A stretch of DNA of 64,000 bases. Source: Aphrocallistes beatrix (Eukaryota > Porifera > Hexactinellida > Sceptrulophora > Aphrocallistidae). The stretch spans positions 6,607,524 to 6,671,523 of the forward strand of contig OY725488.1 in assembly GCA_963281255.1 (NCBI GenBank), given 5' to 3'. Below the pieces are notes generated by a model. It saw only the letters and a program-made list of their open reading frames with translations. It was not told where the DNA came from and ran no database searches. The translations under genes were made by a program, and so were the position numbers. How positions within the stretch are numbered: position 1 is the first letter of the stretch; each line of letters opens with the position of its first letter. This document shows positions 1-10,492 of the stretch, piece by piece.

Positions 1-1770
1 GCATATAAGGAATTTTGTTAGGATTCGTAACGTCGTTCCATAGACACAAGTGATTCGGGACTTGGAAAGCTGAGGGGGGATCACTGAGTCTTTTAATCAT
101 GTGCTTGGCCAGCGTCAGCTCTCGGTCTAGGTTCTTGCAGCGGAAGAGAGAGAGGAGCGGGACCCAAAGGGCGTGAAGGAACACCTGCTCTACCGCTTCC
201 CTACACGCGTATTTGTACTGCTTCAGGTCAGGGTAGCACTCTAGCACGCTGAACTCGAGGAAGTCCATTTTGGAGAGGAGGAGTTCGCATATGTTCTTCA
301 GAATAGTCTCTGTTACTTCAGGCATCAGCTTCCGAAGATTACCTAAAAAGTGGAAGTTCAATTAATATCTGTTTAGATAAAGAATGTGTAGATCATTATA
401 CTTGTTAATTGAGATCTTTCTAATACAAAGTATACTACTGGTTAGAAAGCCGCTATTTTATCGACATAATGTCATGCAAGACTTACGAAGGTCTCCATGT
501 ACGAGTCTGCCACTGAGTGCTCCACCTTCACCAAGCGAGATATCAGAATTGGAGTCTGAAATTAGTGGACTTGGCGAGCAATCGCTGAGAGATTCCGTCA
601 ATTCGCTCTGAGAGCCGACATCAGAAGATGAATAGGAGAATGAGGAATTGGACAGGGGAGAAGTTAGGGAAAGAGTTGGGAAATCCCCAGCTTGATGAAG
701 TTTCTGATAGGTCCCGCTAATATTCTCGAAGATCTCAATCTGGTATTGATTGAGTATCAAGCAGAGCGGATGTCCGCTCAATCTGAGAATTCCGGAAGTG
801 AACTCTCCAGCGTATTTCTCTCTCTCACCATCATGCGCACAAGAGCGGAAATGTCTCTAAACAAGTATAGTGTTATAACCATTATGGTTAAGGATAAGGA
901 CAGGAACAAGATCGATGTTCAAATATGTGGAATTCAGTGCACAAACCTGAGAAGACACGATCCATCGGTTCCTTCTAGAGAAGTTATCGACGCGTTGCTT
1001 GAGCGTGACTTTATGTACGGTCATGTGGTAGTTCTCCTGAGCGTTCGTTTCCTTTAAAAGCCTATTTTGCTGCTCTTCCAGCAATCTCGTTTGATTTCTT
1101 TTGAGTTCCTTGTCCTCCTGTAATCTACGCGCTAACTGCAAGTTTATTGATATCCGTGTCTCAGGCTTGACATTGCCAACAGCCAGAGTTGAATGGATTT
1201 GCTTGATGTAATGGTTCCTAGCGTCCATTCCGTCTTTAGAACCCTACAAAATGAAAATATTTGACAATAGATTTAAAATACATGTACAAGTCAGCTTAAA
1301 TTCACATTTGATCTCGATTCGCTCTTAGAACCGCAGAGACTTCTATGGTGCTTAATAGCACTTGTGATGAAGCAGTCCTTCTTCGCTTTTTCAGGCGTGT
1401 ATGACTGGTGGTTAGCTGGAGGCGGGAAAGACTTCGACTCCTCCTGCGGGGTGAAGGGTGATGCTAAGGGAGTAGAAAAGCCAAACTTAGCTCTCTGCTC
1501 ATAAGCGAGGTGCACATTGACAGTAGCCCTGTTAACACAATGGTCTAAAAACTGAAAGTAAGACTCTCGCGAGTCCTTCTTCAGGTCCCAGGTCTCTCCG
1601 CCAAGAGTATCTTCTTGTAGGGTCTGGACTATGGATAACATGCATGAGAGGTACTTCATATACGCTTCGATAGGACGGTCTGATTGATCTAAATTCAGAG
1701 CTTCTTTCATGTGCTTCCCGAGCAAACGCAGTCGTTCCGAAACGGAAATAGTGTTTGGGAGAAGAGACAT
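1..1770 (-). CDS. VPS9D1: VPS9 domain-containing protein 1-like, 3' part cut by window edge
   Basis: Probable endosomal Rab5-GEF-related protein; the VPS9 domain itself would lie beyond the window. Four exons are inferred on minus: 1770-1306, 1243-947, 823-487, and 342 to the edge. Exon 1 encodes an N-terminal helical MIT-like segment (DRPIEAYMKYLSCMLSIVQ). Exon 2 is a charged coiled coil (LARRLQEDKELKRNQTRLLE). Exon 3 contains a serine-rich linker, and exon 4 a helical stretch (CREAVEQVFLHALWVPLLSL) resembling the region just before VPS9 in vertebrate VPS9D1. All phases agree. The acceptor of exon 3 (GGTGAG) is the weakest junction. The ATG at 1770 opens the MIT-like segment. It is divergent from COA3, 195 bp away. 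Family assignment rests on alignment from memory of the order of these segments. Confidence 0.72.
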
Positions 1771-1965
1771 GCTAACCTGAAGGAAATGCTAGTCTTTGTA
1801 TTGTAAAATCAAAATAGGTTCCATGATAGTGGAGAGAACAAAACCAGCAAGGTTAGAAAAATGAGGAGTTAAAAACAAACCATAAAATTATTCATATTGT
1901 CTAATAATCTAACAAGCAAGAACTGTCTCACTCGGCACCAGTCACATTACACATATTCAACGATA
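1771..1965. promoter_or_regulatory. Shared promoter region between VPS9D1-like and COA3
   Basis: Only 195 bp separate the two divergent start codons, so both transcription starts and 5' leaders must lie in this interval or overlap. No clear TATA box is visible. Bidirectional use is an inference from spacing. Confidence 0.5.
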
Positions 1966-2217
1966 ATGGAAAAAACTGTGAAGAAAGTGAGGCCTGTGAT
2001 TCGCATTCATGAACCAAAGCCACCTGCGCTGATGACGAAAAAGGAGAAGTTTAAACGCAACGAACAGCTCAGGTACAAGCTAATACAGCCATTTCGCAAA
2101 CGAAATGCAATCGTGGGTTTAGGAATATTCGGGTTCATAATAGGAATTTACATCTACAGTATAATGTCAGTCAAGCAAGAAAAATTCCTCGATTCTGACT
2201 TCGACAAAAAGGAGTAG
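1966..2217 (+). CDS. COA3: Cytochrome c oxidase assembly factor 3 (COA3/CCDC56)
   Basis: Single-exon 83-residue protein of the mitochondrial inner membrane. Family knowledge: COA3 stabilises newly made COX1 and couples its translation to complex IV assembly. Visible: a basic N-terminal half, then RKRNAIVGLGIFGFIIGIY, one membrane segment at about residues 46-66, then a short acidic tail beginning with KQEKFLD. The arginine pair, the GLG motif and the Q-E-(K/R)-F-L-D sequence after the membrane span are the conserved core of the family. Length is close to the usual 80-105. I chose the ATG at 1966; an open frame continues upstream without another ATG. It is the nearest neighbour of VPS9D1, head to head. 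Confidence 0.88.
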   Translation: MEKTVKKVRPVIRIHEPKPPALMTKKEKFKRNEQLRYKLIQPFRKRNAIVGLGIFGFIIGIYIYSIMSVKQEKFLDSDFDKKE

Positions 2218-3086
2218 CTTATTCCTCATACATTATACGTTATTGAACTAGTATTAGAATCGTGTAGAGCTTACAAATGTGGAAGTTATATAATAATGTA
2301 ATTATATTTTAAAAGGTTTCTGAAGTTAGAATTGTGGCTTATCTTCAGTACTAACTGAATTATGGTAGGAGTGTCTGGGACATTTTTTAATAATATGCAA
2401 ACAGAACTCTGCCGTTTCTCTATTCTTAAATTATAATATTTTATTATACGTAAGTAACATAATTTATACGATCTAATACAGTACAGTACGTATGTATAAT
2501 TTGTAAATGTGAATGTATCCATAATCTATATGAATTATTATGTCTTAACACAGCTAAGCAAAGTCAGGATATTAATCAACTTAGATCACAAATGTATTGA
2601 GATGTTGCATCCATCAGATCAGAGTAATCTTGAAATGCGACCATTCACGTAACTTGCTCTTCACATGTTCTATTTTACATATCTTGATTCAGAACAGACG
2701 AATTACAGGAATTAACAGGGATGGACTAAATATTTTGCTAACTCATTTTGGGCGTGGAGGCCATATAAATACGGGATATTTACTATAAATAGATGAACCC
2801 CAAGCCATTGAAGATTTGAACAAATAAACTTAACTTTGCATATCTAATTTCATTGTGTTGTACGCATACATGCCACATTGCCACTGTCTCGTATTTGGCG
2901 GGACGTCCCGCTTTTTCACTCTTCTATTGAGCTAATTTTCACGAGTGTCCCGCTTTTACATGAAATTTCCCAATTATGTCCCTCTTTTATCATGGCTCAA
3001 GTTGGCATGTATACTGTATGTGCGACAGATATTCAGGAAATGCTTTTAAGGGTAATACATAATTACCTACAAACTTTGCAGAATAA
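2218..3086. other. Intergenic, no gene seen; repeat-like patch near 2890-3000
   Basis: AT-rich sequence between COA3 and the DDX10 stop. Around 2895-2990 there is a phrase built from repeated TCCCGCTTTT-type words (GGGACGTCCCGCTTTTTCAC and two later variants), which looks like a transposon remnant. The short open frames here have no family resemblance. Confidence 0.5.
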
Positions 3087-6050
3087 CTAAAGGGATTGTC
3101 CAATCATAGATAAAACCTTTCTCTCAGTGTCTCTTAAACTCACAAATCTCTCTACTATCTCATTCTCTGACTCGATCACATTATCTGTCGAGGTCTCACT
3201 GGCATCTAGATCTGTATCAGAATCTGGGAGATTACTCACTTTCAATCGTATTTCGTTATCCATACTAGTTCTAGCATTCAAGTCTTTCAGCTTTTTCTTC
3301 TGCTTGCGATGTTTAGCATTCACTCTCAATCGATCTTTTTCCTTATCATCCGTCAACTTCATGTCCAGACTGCGTTTCGCTTCTATCAAGTCAAGTCCGC
3401 CCTTGACTTGTCTGAAGTCAGTCTCACTTTTCTCTGACATCTCACTCGGTTTAACCTTCTTACCAAACTTTGTAGCTTCTACAATGTTACCATCCTCATC
3501 AAATACCAGTCTGGAATTCAACTTGATATTCTTCTTCAAGAGTTTTTTGCTACTCGACACTTTTGAGATAATCTTAACTTTCTTAGGTTCGGGTGGCAAG
3601 TTTGCATCACTAGTCTGTTCCAGCATCTCTACTTGTTTCCGTTTTACTTTTAACAAACTATCTGTGACTGGTGAATGCTCCCTCACCTCTTCTATATCCT
3701 GGCAATCTCCTTCAGTCCCTTTCTTCTCTCCAATACTCACAGTTAGGTGTTTACTCAGATAACGAACCTTAGGAGCAACAGGGAGTCCTAGAGACAGTGC
3801 AAAATTGTCAAAGGGAAGCTGAGTTATGTCGAACACTCCTTTGTTTCCTTCCTTAGCTACCGACTTGACGTAGTTTATATAGGCGCGCTGCGCCCAATAC
3901 TTGATCATACTGTCCTCAGCACAGAAGTAGGCTAACCTCTGGGAGATCGAGAAGAGCTGAGCTCTGTTAGGTTTAATCTGATTGAGAGAAAGCCTGCTTT
4001 TCTCGAGTAACTCAACAAACTGGGCCTCGGACGGGAGGAGTACGAGAAGTGCCTGTCCTCCTGAGTGGTACCGAGCCGTGCGTCCTACTCGATGTATGTA
4101 CTCGTCTGTGTTTGGAGGACAGTCCAACTGGACTACCCAGTGCACCTTTGGAAAGTCTAGACCCCTCGCTGCAATGTCAGTTGCGAAGAGGATTGCACTG
4201 TCTCGCTGGAAGAAGCTCTGGTAGACACACATCCGACGAGTTTGATTTATCCTTCCGAACAGAGCCAGCAATGGAATCCCTGGTCTCATCCTCCTGAAGG
4301 TCTCGTACACAAATCGCACCTACGTGGTAGAGTGAGTATATACCTGTTTTTGCCAGTACAATCTCTAGATGCTGTCAGCTAGTCTCACCTGTTTGCAAGT
4401 TGACATGAAGACAATGACTTTACTTTTGAGATGAGCTTTGACAAAGGAGAACAAGAAATCAAGTTTGTGGTCGAGAGGACACACAACGTAGCTCTGAGTG
4501 AGGTTAGAAGGAGTGGCCTGGAGGTCTCCTGCGTGGACTGACACATACTCGGGACTGTTCAAAGATAGTCGTGCTAAGTTGAGTACGTGCTTGTTCAAGG
4601 TGGCAGAGAAGAGGAGGGTTTGTCTGGAGGTAGGGAGGTTCTCCATTATAGAGTCAAGAGTGTCTTTAAATCCCAAATCTAGAATTCTATCCGCTTCATC
4701 CAGTATGAGGATCTATGGGAATGAAGCCAATTAATGCTATGATCAAGAACCCCATTACATGACGTATTTCCGTACCTTGAGATTGCTGCAGAGGAAGGAG
4801 GGGGTCTCATCCATATGCTGCAGCAGCCTGCCCGGAGTGCAGATGAGGATATTAGTCGTACAAATCCGAGATTGCTCTTCAGATATGTCTTTCCCTCCGA
4901 TAATCAGTCCAGCTGAAAATTCGTGCTCTGATCCCACCTTCTTAAGAACCTAATTAGGCGAGTTTATATTCAAATGAAAAAGTAGGATTGCAAAAATGTT
5001 TTTTTTAAAAAAACTGAAATGTGTGTTGTGATATAATTCCACATTTTAAGTTTGCGAAGAACTACCTCGAAAGTTTGGAAAGCAAGCTCTCTCGTGGGAG
5101 AGATTACAATCGCTCCAACTCCATCTAAAGACGTCCATTGTTCTCTCCATAAGCACTCCAACAAAGGAATAACGAATGCAAGAGTCTTCCCTGAACCTGC
5201 GAGAAAGGAATCTACCATTACATATTTTTGTAATATATTCTGTTATTACATTTGCTGTGAGACAATACTTAGCTTGGGTACTATAGGGCAGGGTCTTCAA
5301 AGCCTTTATATTCATTTGCTAAGCTTCTATTATAGACCCAAGCAGGGTTTCATCCAAAAAATACGTCTAAAACATCCCTCTGATTATTATCATGCACCTA
5401 GCCTAAGCATTTAATATTTCGATCTAGGAATTTTTCGCGCGTCTAGGTCTATAATGGGTAAATTCGGTTGAAACCTTGGACCCGAGCCTCACGTGGAAGA
5501 ATTGATGAAGTTTGCATTTCTAAGTCAACTATTCGTGAAATAGAAAATATTCATTTAGTTTGCATAAGCAAAATACTACAAATTAAATTCTCATCGAGGC
5601 ACAGAGAGGTCGAGAGGCGGATAGAGCCTAAGTACTCAAGAGCCACGGTTTGAAGCCTCTGCAGTAAACTGATGAAAGCTCCGTCTCCATTACCTCTGAA
5701 TACAAATATGTGTCAGAACTGAGTCTAGTCTAAGTAATTCATTCTAATAATATACCAGTTTTCGCTGTTCCAAGCAAATCTCCTCTTCTGAGCGAAATAG
5801 GAATGGCCTCTCTTTGTATGTCGGTAGGGGAAGTAAATCCAGAAGAAACGAGTCCTTTCTGAGTAGAGGAAGATAACGGGATCTGATGAAAAGATGTGAT
5901 ACTCTTAGGTTTCAACTCTTGAAGAGATTTTTCTACTTGATCAATTGTTGCTCTTTCTTTCACCCAGCGAGCTTTGCGAAAACCTTTTCTCTTCTGGAGA
6001 GGATGCTTCAGTTTAACAGGTGCTCCCTTCTTTCGACGTTTATAATCCAT
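3087..6050 (-). CDS. DDX10: DEAD-box RNA helicase DDX10 (Dbp4 family)
   Basis: Nucleolar ATP-dependent RNA helicase; the family (yeast Dbp4) releases snoRNAs and supports 18S rRNA processing. Five exons: 6050-5756, 5196-5066, 4949-4776, 4712-4389, 4319-3087, giving 718 residues with exact frame closure. Seen: Q motif at about 52-78 (ending GFTSPTDIQ); Walker A TGSGKT split exactly by intron 1; SPTREL; DEAD at 205-208; SAT in motif III ([10 protein letters not shown]); [15 protein letters not shown] at about 384-391. The lysine-rich C-terminal extension (about 500-718) with [12 protein letters not shown] is typical of DDX10 and distinguishes it from DDX18. The ATG at 6050 is preceded two bases earlier by a pyrimidine-AG sequence. 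Confidence 0.93.
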
Positions 6051-6400
6051 TACTGAATAGATGATTGTAGAAATGTAGTAATTAAAATAAATAAAATATG
6101 TGATTTATTCTGGAAAATTGATTAAATATATTTCTAACATTTGCTAGATTGAGAATCTATAGCACATGCTTATCAATCTCATATTAAAAGCAAAAATCTA
6201 AGACATTTGTCTCCTTTCCCACATAACACAGCTATCAAGACATATGTACACAAGTACGCATACTGGTGTTGATATTTGCTGAACATTTTACATCACAACA
6301 TCCTTCATCAGGAGTGAGCATTCCATCATAATAGTTTTACTGGCAGAAAGCGACCATTTGGATTACAGTGGAATCTGCTATAACGACCACTCTGTAGGCG

Positions 6401-6818
6401 CAGGGCCGGCCGGTCTGGATTTGGCCGGACCAATTTTGACTAGTCTGACTAGTCGATTTGATCCGTCATGGCTGAACTAATATATTTGGCCGAACCGGTC
6501 GAATATATTGGTCCGGCCATAACCGTATCAATATCTATGGCCGGACCAATAGTTTCAGCCGGTCCGGCCAAACCTTTACTGTAAGATATTTTTCAAATTA
6601 AGTGTTTGTATTGATGATGTGAATTCAATTTCATTTTTGCAGAGGAAATTAATCAATCATAGTTGTATACAAGTACATATTGACAATCTGTCATACTAAA
6701 CATGGTTCATTGTATCTTGCTAATATCCTAAATATCAGCAGAGCTTTCTAGGTCAAAATTGGTAGATCTGTCGATTCTGGTCGACCAGACCAATAAAAAT
6801 TTGCTTCCACCGGGCCTG
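6401..6818. mobile_element. hAT-like MITE, family 'CAGGGCCGG', copy 1 (418 bp)
   Basis: Begins CAGGGCCGGCCGG and ends CCACCGGGCCTG, an inverted terminal pair. Inside are repeated words of the form GGCCGGACCAAT / ATTGGTCCGGCC in both orientations, shared with copies at 41402 and 63680. No transposase. The flanks (TAGGCG and TAGCGG) give no clean target duplication, unlike the other two copies, so this one is probably older or rearranged. Confidence 0.75.
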
Positions 6819-7305
6819 TAGCGGTCACCTGTACTGTAATAACGGCACTTAAAAACAATCCCGTCGTTGACTTTCCCGTACAATTAATCTCAATATAACA
6901 GCCACCTGTACATAACGGTCATTTTGGCAGTTCCCTGGGGGTAGCCGTTTATAGACAGGTTTCACCATATTCCAAAAATTATTACTACAGTCATCCGCAA
7001 AGACACCTTTGCAAAATCTACATTCAATGGGCCACACTGTTAGTGGTTTTTCAGATGTTCAACCCGATTATTCAGACACCAATGACTCCGAAACCTCAGA
7101 TAGTGAAAGTATAAATAACTATGAAGGGGCTCTTCATGAAAATCTATGTGCTGTCTGGTCCGGGGATACGTACAACGATGTGGATATTCATGCCCTGCCG
7201 GAGTGCCAACTGTTGCCTAGTTGCAGCGAGCCGAGAGGATCGAGGAGTTACAACAGTCATGCCCTGTTTGCCGCGCGCATATTGAGAGTAGATTCGAAAT
7301 ATTTA

Positions 7306-7491
7306 CAGTCGATTCCGCTTAATAGGCACATCGGTCAGAGGACATTTTAGCCAGATTAAGCGGAGAACCCTAGTAACCGAAAATATTTTGCATTAGCTTC
7401 TATGTGTGAGAACTATTCCGGTCCAGCCAAAAGTGGTCCGATTAAGCGATTGGCCTGATTAACCAGGGGTCCTATTAAGTGGAATCGACTG
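7306..7491. mobile_element. Pogo/Tigger-type MITE (186 bp), copy of the 39995 element
   Basis: Terminal inverted repeats CAGTCGATTCCGCTTAATAG and the reverse of CTATTAAGTGGAATCGACTG, with TA on both outer sides. The whole length, including internal CTCACACATAGAAGCTAATG and AAAATATTTTCGGTTA, is closely similar to 39995-40182 in reverse orientation. Non-autonomous. Confidence 0.85.
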
Positions 7492-8059
7492 TATTTAGTT
7501 TTTCCTTTCTTCTCTAATTCAATAATTGTGTTACTTATTACATATCCTTTTGTTGTGAGTGTTTTAGACAACAAGACAATTCATATAATATTACACGCTA
7601 TGTTGTTCGTTCCAATTGTAAGGTGAATTATGAGTCGATCTATTCATAACATACAAACTCGATCTAATGAATGACCTATTTCAAGGCCATCGAGGAATTT
7701 TCGCTTCTTTATACGTACTACATTCGAATTATCAGAATGCCTCAGAAAAAAAATGTCTTTTCAAGGTCGGCAAAAAAGAAGTTTCCGGCGATCTGGAAAA
7801 CTTTATTGGTTGTACATTTCCTCTGACGGCGGAACCGGTCCGGCCAATAATATTCCAAGACTATGATAACCAATAAATAATTCTTCCAAAAGCAGATACT
7901 TGTAGGAACTAATATACGTAGCATTATGTAATTCTAAACATGCAAAGAGTGATTATCACATGAAAAGGGAAACAATTTCTAAATAGTTTGAGTTAATGGA
8001 ATCATAAAGTTGATAAGAGCTGAGGAGTAGCTGTAGAGGTCAGAATAAAACGCGGCTAT

Positions 8060-9625
8060 TCAGATGAGAGACAATTCAATGCTGCGTGAGTTTCCTAAGC
8101 CTTTACCTTTACATTGATCAATAGCCAACATTGCTTGAGAAAATGAAGGGAATCGGATGAATGCTTTTCCGTTTGGGGATCCGTCGTCATTGCACTGAAT
8201 TCGGACAGAATCGATTTTCAGATCAAATCCTTGGAAATAGTCAATCAAATCGTAGATGATTGTGCTGCTCGGCAAGCCTGACATTTTCACGACGGGGTTC
8301 CTAGTGAGCTCAGAGCTGTACCTCCCAACTTCTCGGGATCTGGAAGGGACTCTATCAGAGTAGGGGGAGCGGCGACTAGTCCTCCTGTTGGGAGGGGAAC
8401 TCCGATATTCATCCAGCCTGTCTCTCATGTCATCACGGGGATATCTATCCAAACGAGACGATCGCACGGAGTCGCTCACCCGGTCATTCTTTGAGTTGTA
8501 TCCTAAGGATGGTAGGCGATCGTCACTATCGTATCTACTGTCCCTCTCTTGGTACCTATCTCTGCCCCTGACCCTCTCGTTGAACCTCCCTCGATCTCGG
8601 AGCAGATCAATATCTCGCAATCTAGAAAGAGAATCTGATTCTCTGTCCCGGGACAGGTAACTGGCGCGGTTGGGACTGTAAGGAGGAGAACGAGAGCGGT
8701 GCCTTTCACGCTCCTTCAGGATCGCTTGTCTAGCTCGGATCCGCGCATCTAGGACGTCTGAGCCGACGTAATCTCTTTCTACGCGGACCGGACCTTTATC
8801 CAGCACGCCATGCATGTCTATAGCCTCCAACATTTTGCTTTTGCTAACAGGGTAGACCTCCACGGTGTTTTCATCCATCAACTCGTTGTGCTTAGACAGC
8901 GCTTTCTCGCTGTCCTCTACATCGCGGAACTGGACGTATGCCTCGAGCGAGCTGGAGCCAGACATGCGGGTGATTAGAAACACACTCTGTGGTGGAATTC
9001 TGATCGGTTCGAAGAATCGGCGGATAGCATTGTGGTTGGAAGTAAGGCAGATACCTTTGATGTGAACACACGGGGTTCGAAGTTCAATAAGAAGTTTTCC
9101 ATGTCCGGACTTTATCGGGTTCAGACGGATTTGCATTCCTTTCTCAGCTTTATCTTGGCACTCCTCCATTTCTCTCGCCGTTGAAGGCATAATCATTAGC
9201 AGACGACCTCTCAGCATGCGGCCGTTGTACTTGAGAGCAGCAATGACGTGCTCCTTGCCGCTCAAGTGGATGAACGCAGTGCCTGTGAGCTTACCATCAG
9301 GGTACCTTATGAGCATGATATGATCAGGAGTCAGGTCAGGCACATCATCCTGGAGCATGGAAACCAGATCGCTCTCATCAACCGAATAGGAGAGCGAGTA
9401 TAAACGAACCATATTTTCAAGAATCTCCTCAGAATTCACTTCTGCTGGAAATGAATCAGTCACGCTTTCCTTCTCTACGTCATCAACCCCTTGCTGCTCC
9501 ATCACCTCGTCTTCTCCATCATATTTGATGGGGGGAGGACTCTTTAGGAAGAAGCTATCCTCTGCATGAAGATCCGGGTTATCATCAACAATGTTGAAAT
9601 CCTCAAAGAAATCGTTACGCGACAT
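8060..9625 (-). CDS. RBM12-like RNA-binding protein with quasi-RRMs
   Basis: Intronless frame of 521 residues from the ATG at 9625; an in-frame TTG upstream is not used. Predicted nuclear RNA binding and splicing role. Domains: acidic N-terminus; RRM1 about 68-150 (NMVRLYSLSYSVDESDLVSM ... TGTAFIHLSG); RRM2 about 185-270 (VHIKGICLTSNHNAIRRFF); an Arg/Ser/Asp-rich region about 290-440; and a C-terminal RRM (VVKMSGLPSSTIIYDLIDYF ... GKAFIRFPSFSQAMLAI). RNP motifs lack the usual aromatic residues, as in the hnRNP F/H, ESRP and RBM12 group. The final RRM with its short tail best fits RBM12/RBM12B. A CTTTCTAG sequence lies 12 bases before the ATG. Orthology within the group is not certain. Confidence 0.75.
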   Translation of the reverse strand: MSRNDFFEDFNIVDDNPDLHAEDSFFLKSPPPIKYDGEDEVMEQQGVDDVEKESVTDSFPAEVNSEEILENMVRLYSLSYSVDESDLVSMLQDDVPDLTPDHIMLIRYPDGKLTGTAFIHLSGKEHVIAALKYNGRMLRGRLLMIMPSTAREMEECQDKAEKGMQIRLNPIKSGHGKLLIELRTPCVHIKGICLTSNHNAIRRFFEPIRIPPQSVFLITRMSGSSSLEAYVQFRDVEDSEKALSKHNELMDENTVEVYPVSKSKMLEAIDMHGVLDKGPVRVERDYVGSDVLDARIRARQAILKERERHRSRSPPYSPNRASYLSRDRESDSLSRLRDIDLLRDRGRFNERVRGRDRYQERDSRYDSDDRLPSLGYNSKNDRVSDSVRSSRLDRYPRDDMRDRLDEYRSSPPNRRTSRRSPYSDRVPSRSREVGRYSSELTRNPVVKMSGLPSSTIIYDLIDYFQGFDLKIDSVRIQCNDDGSPNGKAFIRFPSFSQAMLAIDQCKGKGLGNSRSIELSLI

Positions 9626-10492
9626 ATGCAAAATGTCCTAGAAAGCTATCTGAGGGAGCAGAAATACTACTACAGTATGTGTAAAATGTTTCGATCCTAC
9701 GTATGACACCATATCGAATGCACTTTATGTGTTCAGTGAGCTGAATTGACTAATTTCCTAGAAACGTGACTCAAGATGTGCGGAGTAGTCATAACAGCAA
9801 GGAACATTCCTAATGACGGAAAAATATGTATTGGTTGCCATTTGTGACATGTAAATGGTGGTATTAAACGCCTTCTGCAGGAGTGTTTTTGTCACTATTT
9901 GAAATGCAAACCAAAGAAAAATTGATTGAAATAATGCACGATCAGCCTTCATCATAACCTGAGTACCAATTGAGTTTGGAATAAGTTGGTGGCAAAGTCA
10001 TCGACATGGGTTGCATTTGCTAATTTTAGTGGTCAACGATGAATCCAAATCTCTTCCAAATGAAAGGAAACCTTATCTAGTATAATGATTAGATGTGTTT
10101 TTGGACGAAATGAATTTAGAGAAAATCGGCCCAATATCCCAAGATAGCAGAAGTACAATAAGAATCTTAGACTTAGGAATTTTCGACTTAATTCACAAAC
10201 ACTATCTAAAAGAAATTGCTTTATAAATTAGGTATATGATCCATGTTAATGATGGAAAAATAAGCCATGGTAACTGAAAACTTTTGAATTACTCGAGGAT
10301 AAGACGGAGTGTGCAGGGAGCTATACTGAGTCAAGTAATTACATGTATGTATAAAATATTACGATGCAATTCAACGCAACCAACATTCATAAAACCTTTA
10401 TGAATCTACATATTAAATAAAATATATTTGTAAGTGATATGACAATTTGGAATATAAAAAACCCCAAACCAATCCAAACTATAGGAAATGTG
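9626..10492. other. Intergenic, nothing recognised
   Basis: AT-rich, no convincing open frame, no inverted-repeat element noticed. It holds the 5' side of the RBM12-like gene and the 3' end of the TTL-like gene. Confidence 0.5.

Larger units (their letters stand above)
6051..8059. other. Intergenic repeat island between DDX10 and the RBM12-like gene
   Basis: No gene seen. It contains a hAT-like MITE (6401-6818) that appears to sit inside the remains of an older element starting CAGTGGAATCTGCTATAACG near 6367, a complete pogo-type MITE (7306-7491), and a short relic of the hAT-like family at 7827-7850. Open frames at 7009-7350 and 7667-7876 run across these repeats and show no protein family. 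Confidence 0.65.

Noticed and set aside
3127..3762. 211-codon plus frame antisense to DDX10
   Set aside because: Shadow of the Lys/Ser-rich DDX10 C-terminus; no motif and no known antisense gene.
7009..7350. 113-codon plus frame (MQNLHSMGHTVSGF...), Ser/Asp-rich
   Set aside because: Resembles a degraded transposase N-terminus at best, ends inside a MITE and has no recognisable domain.
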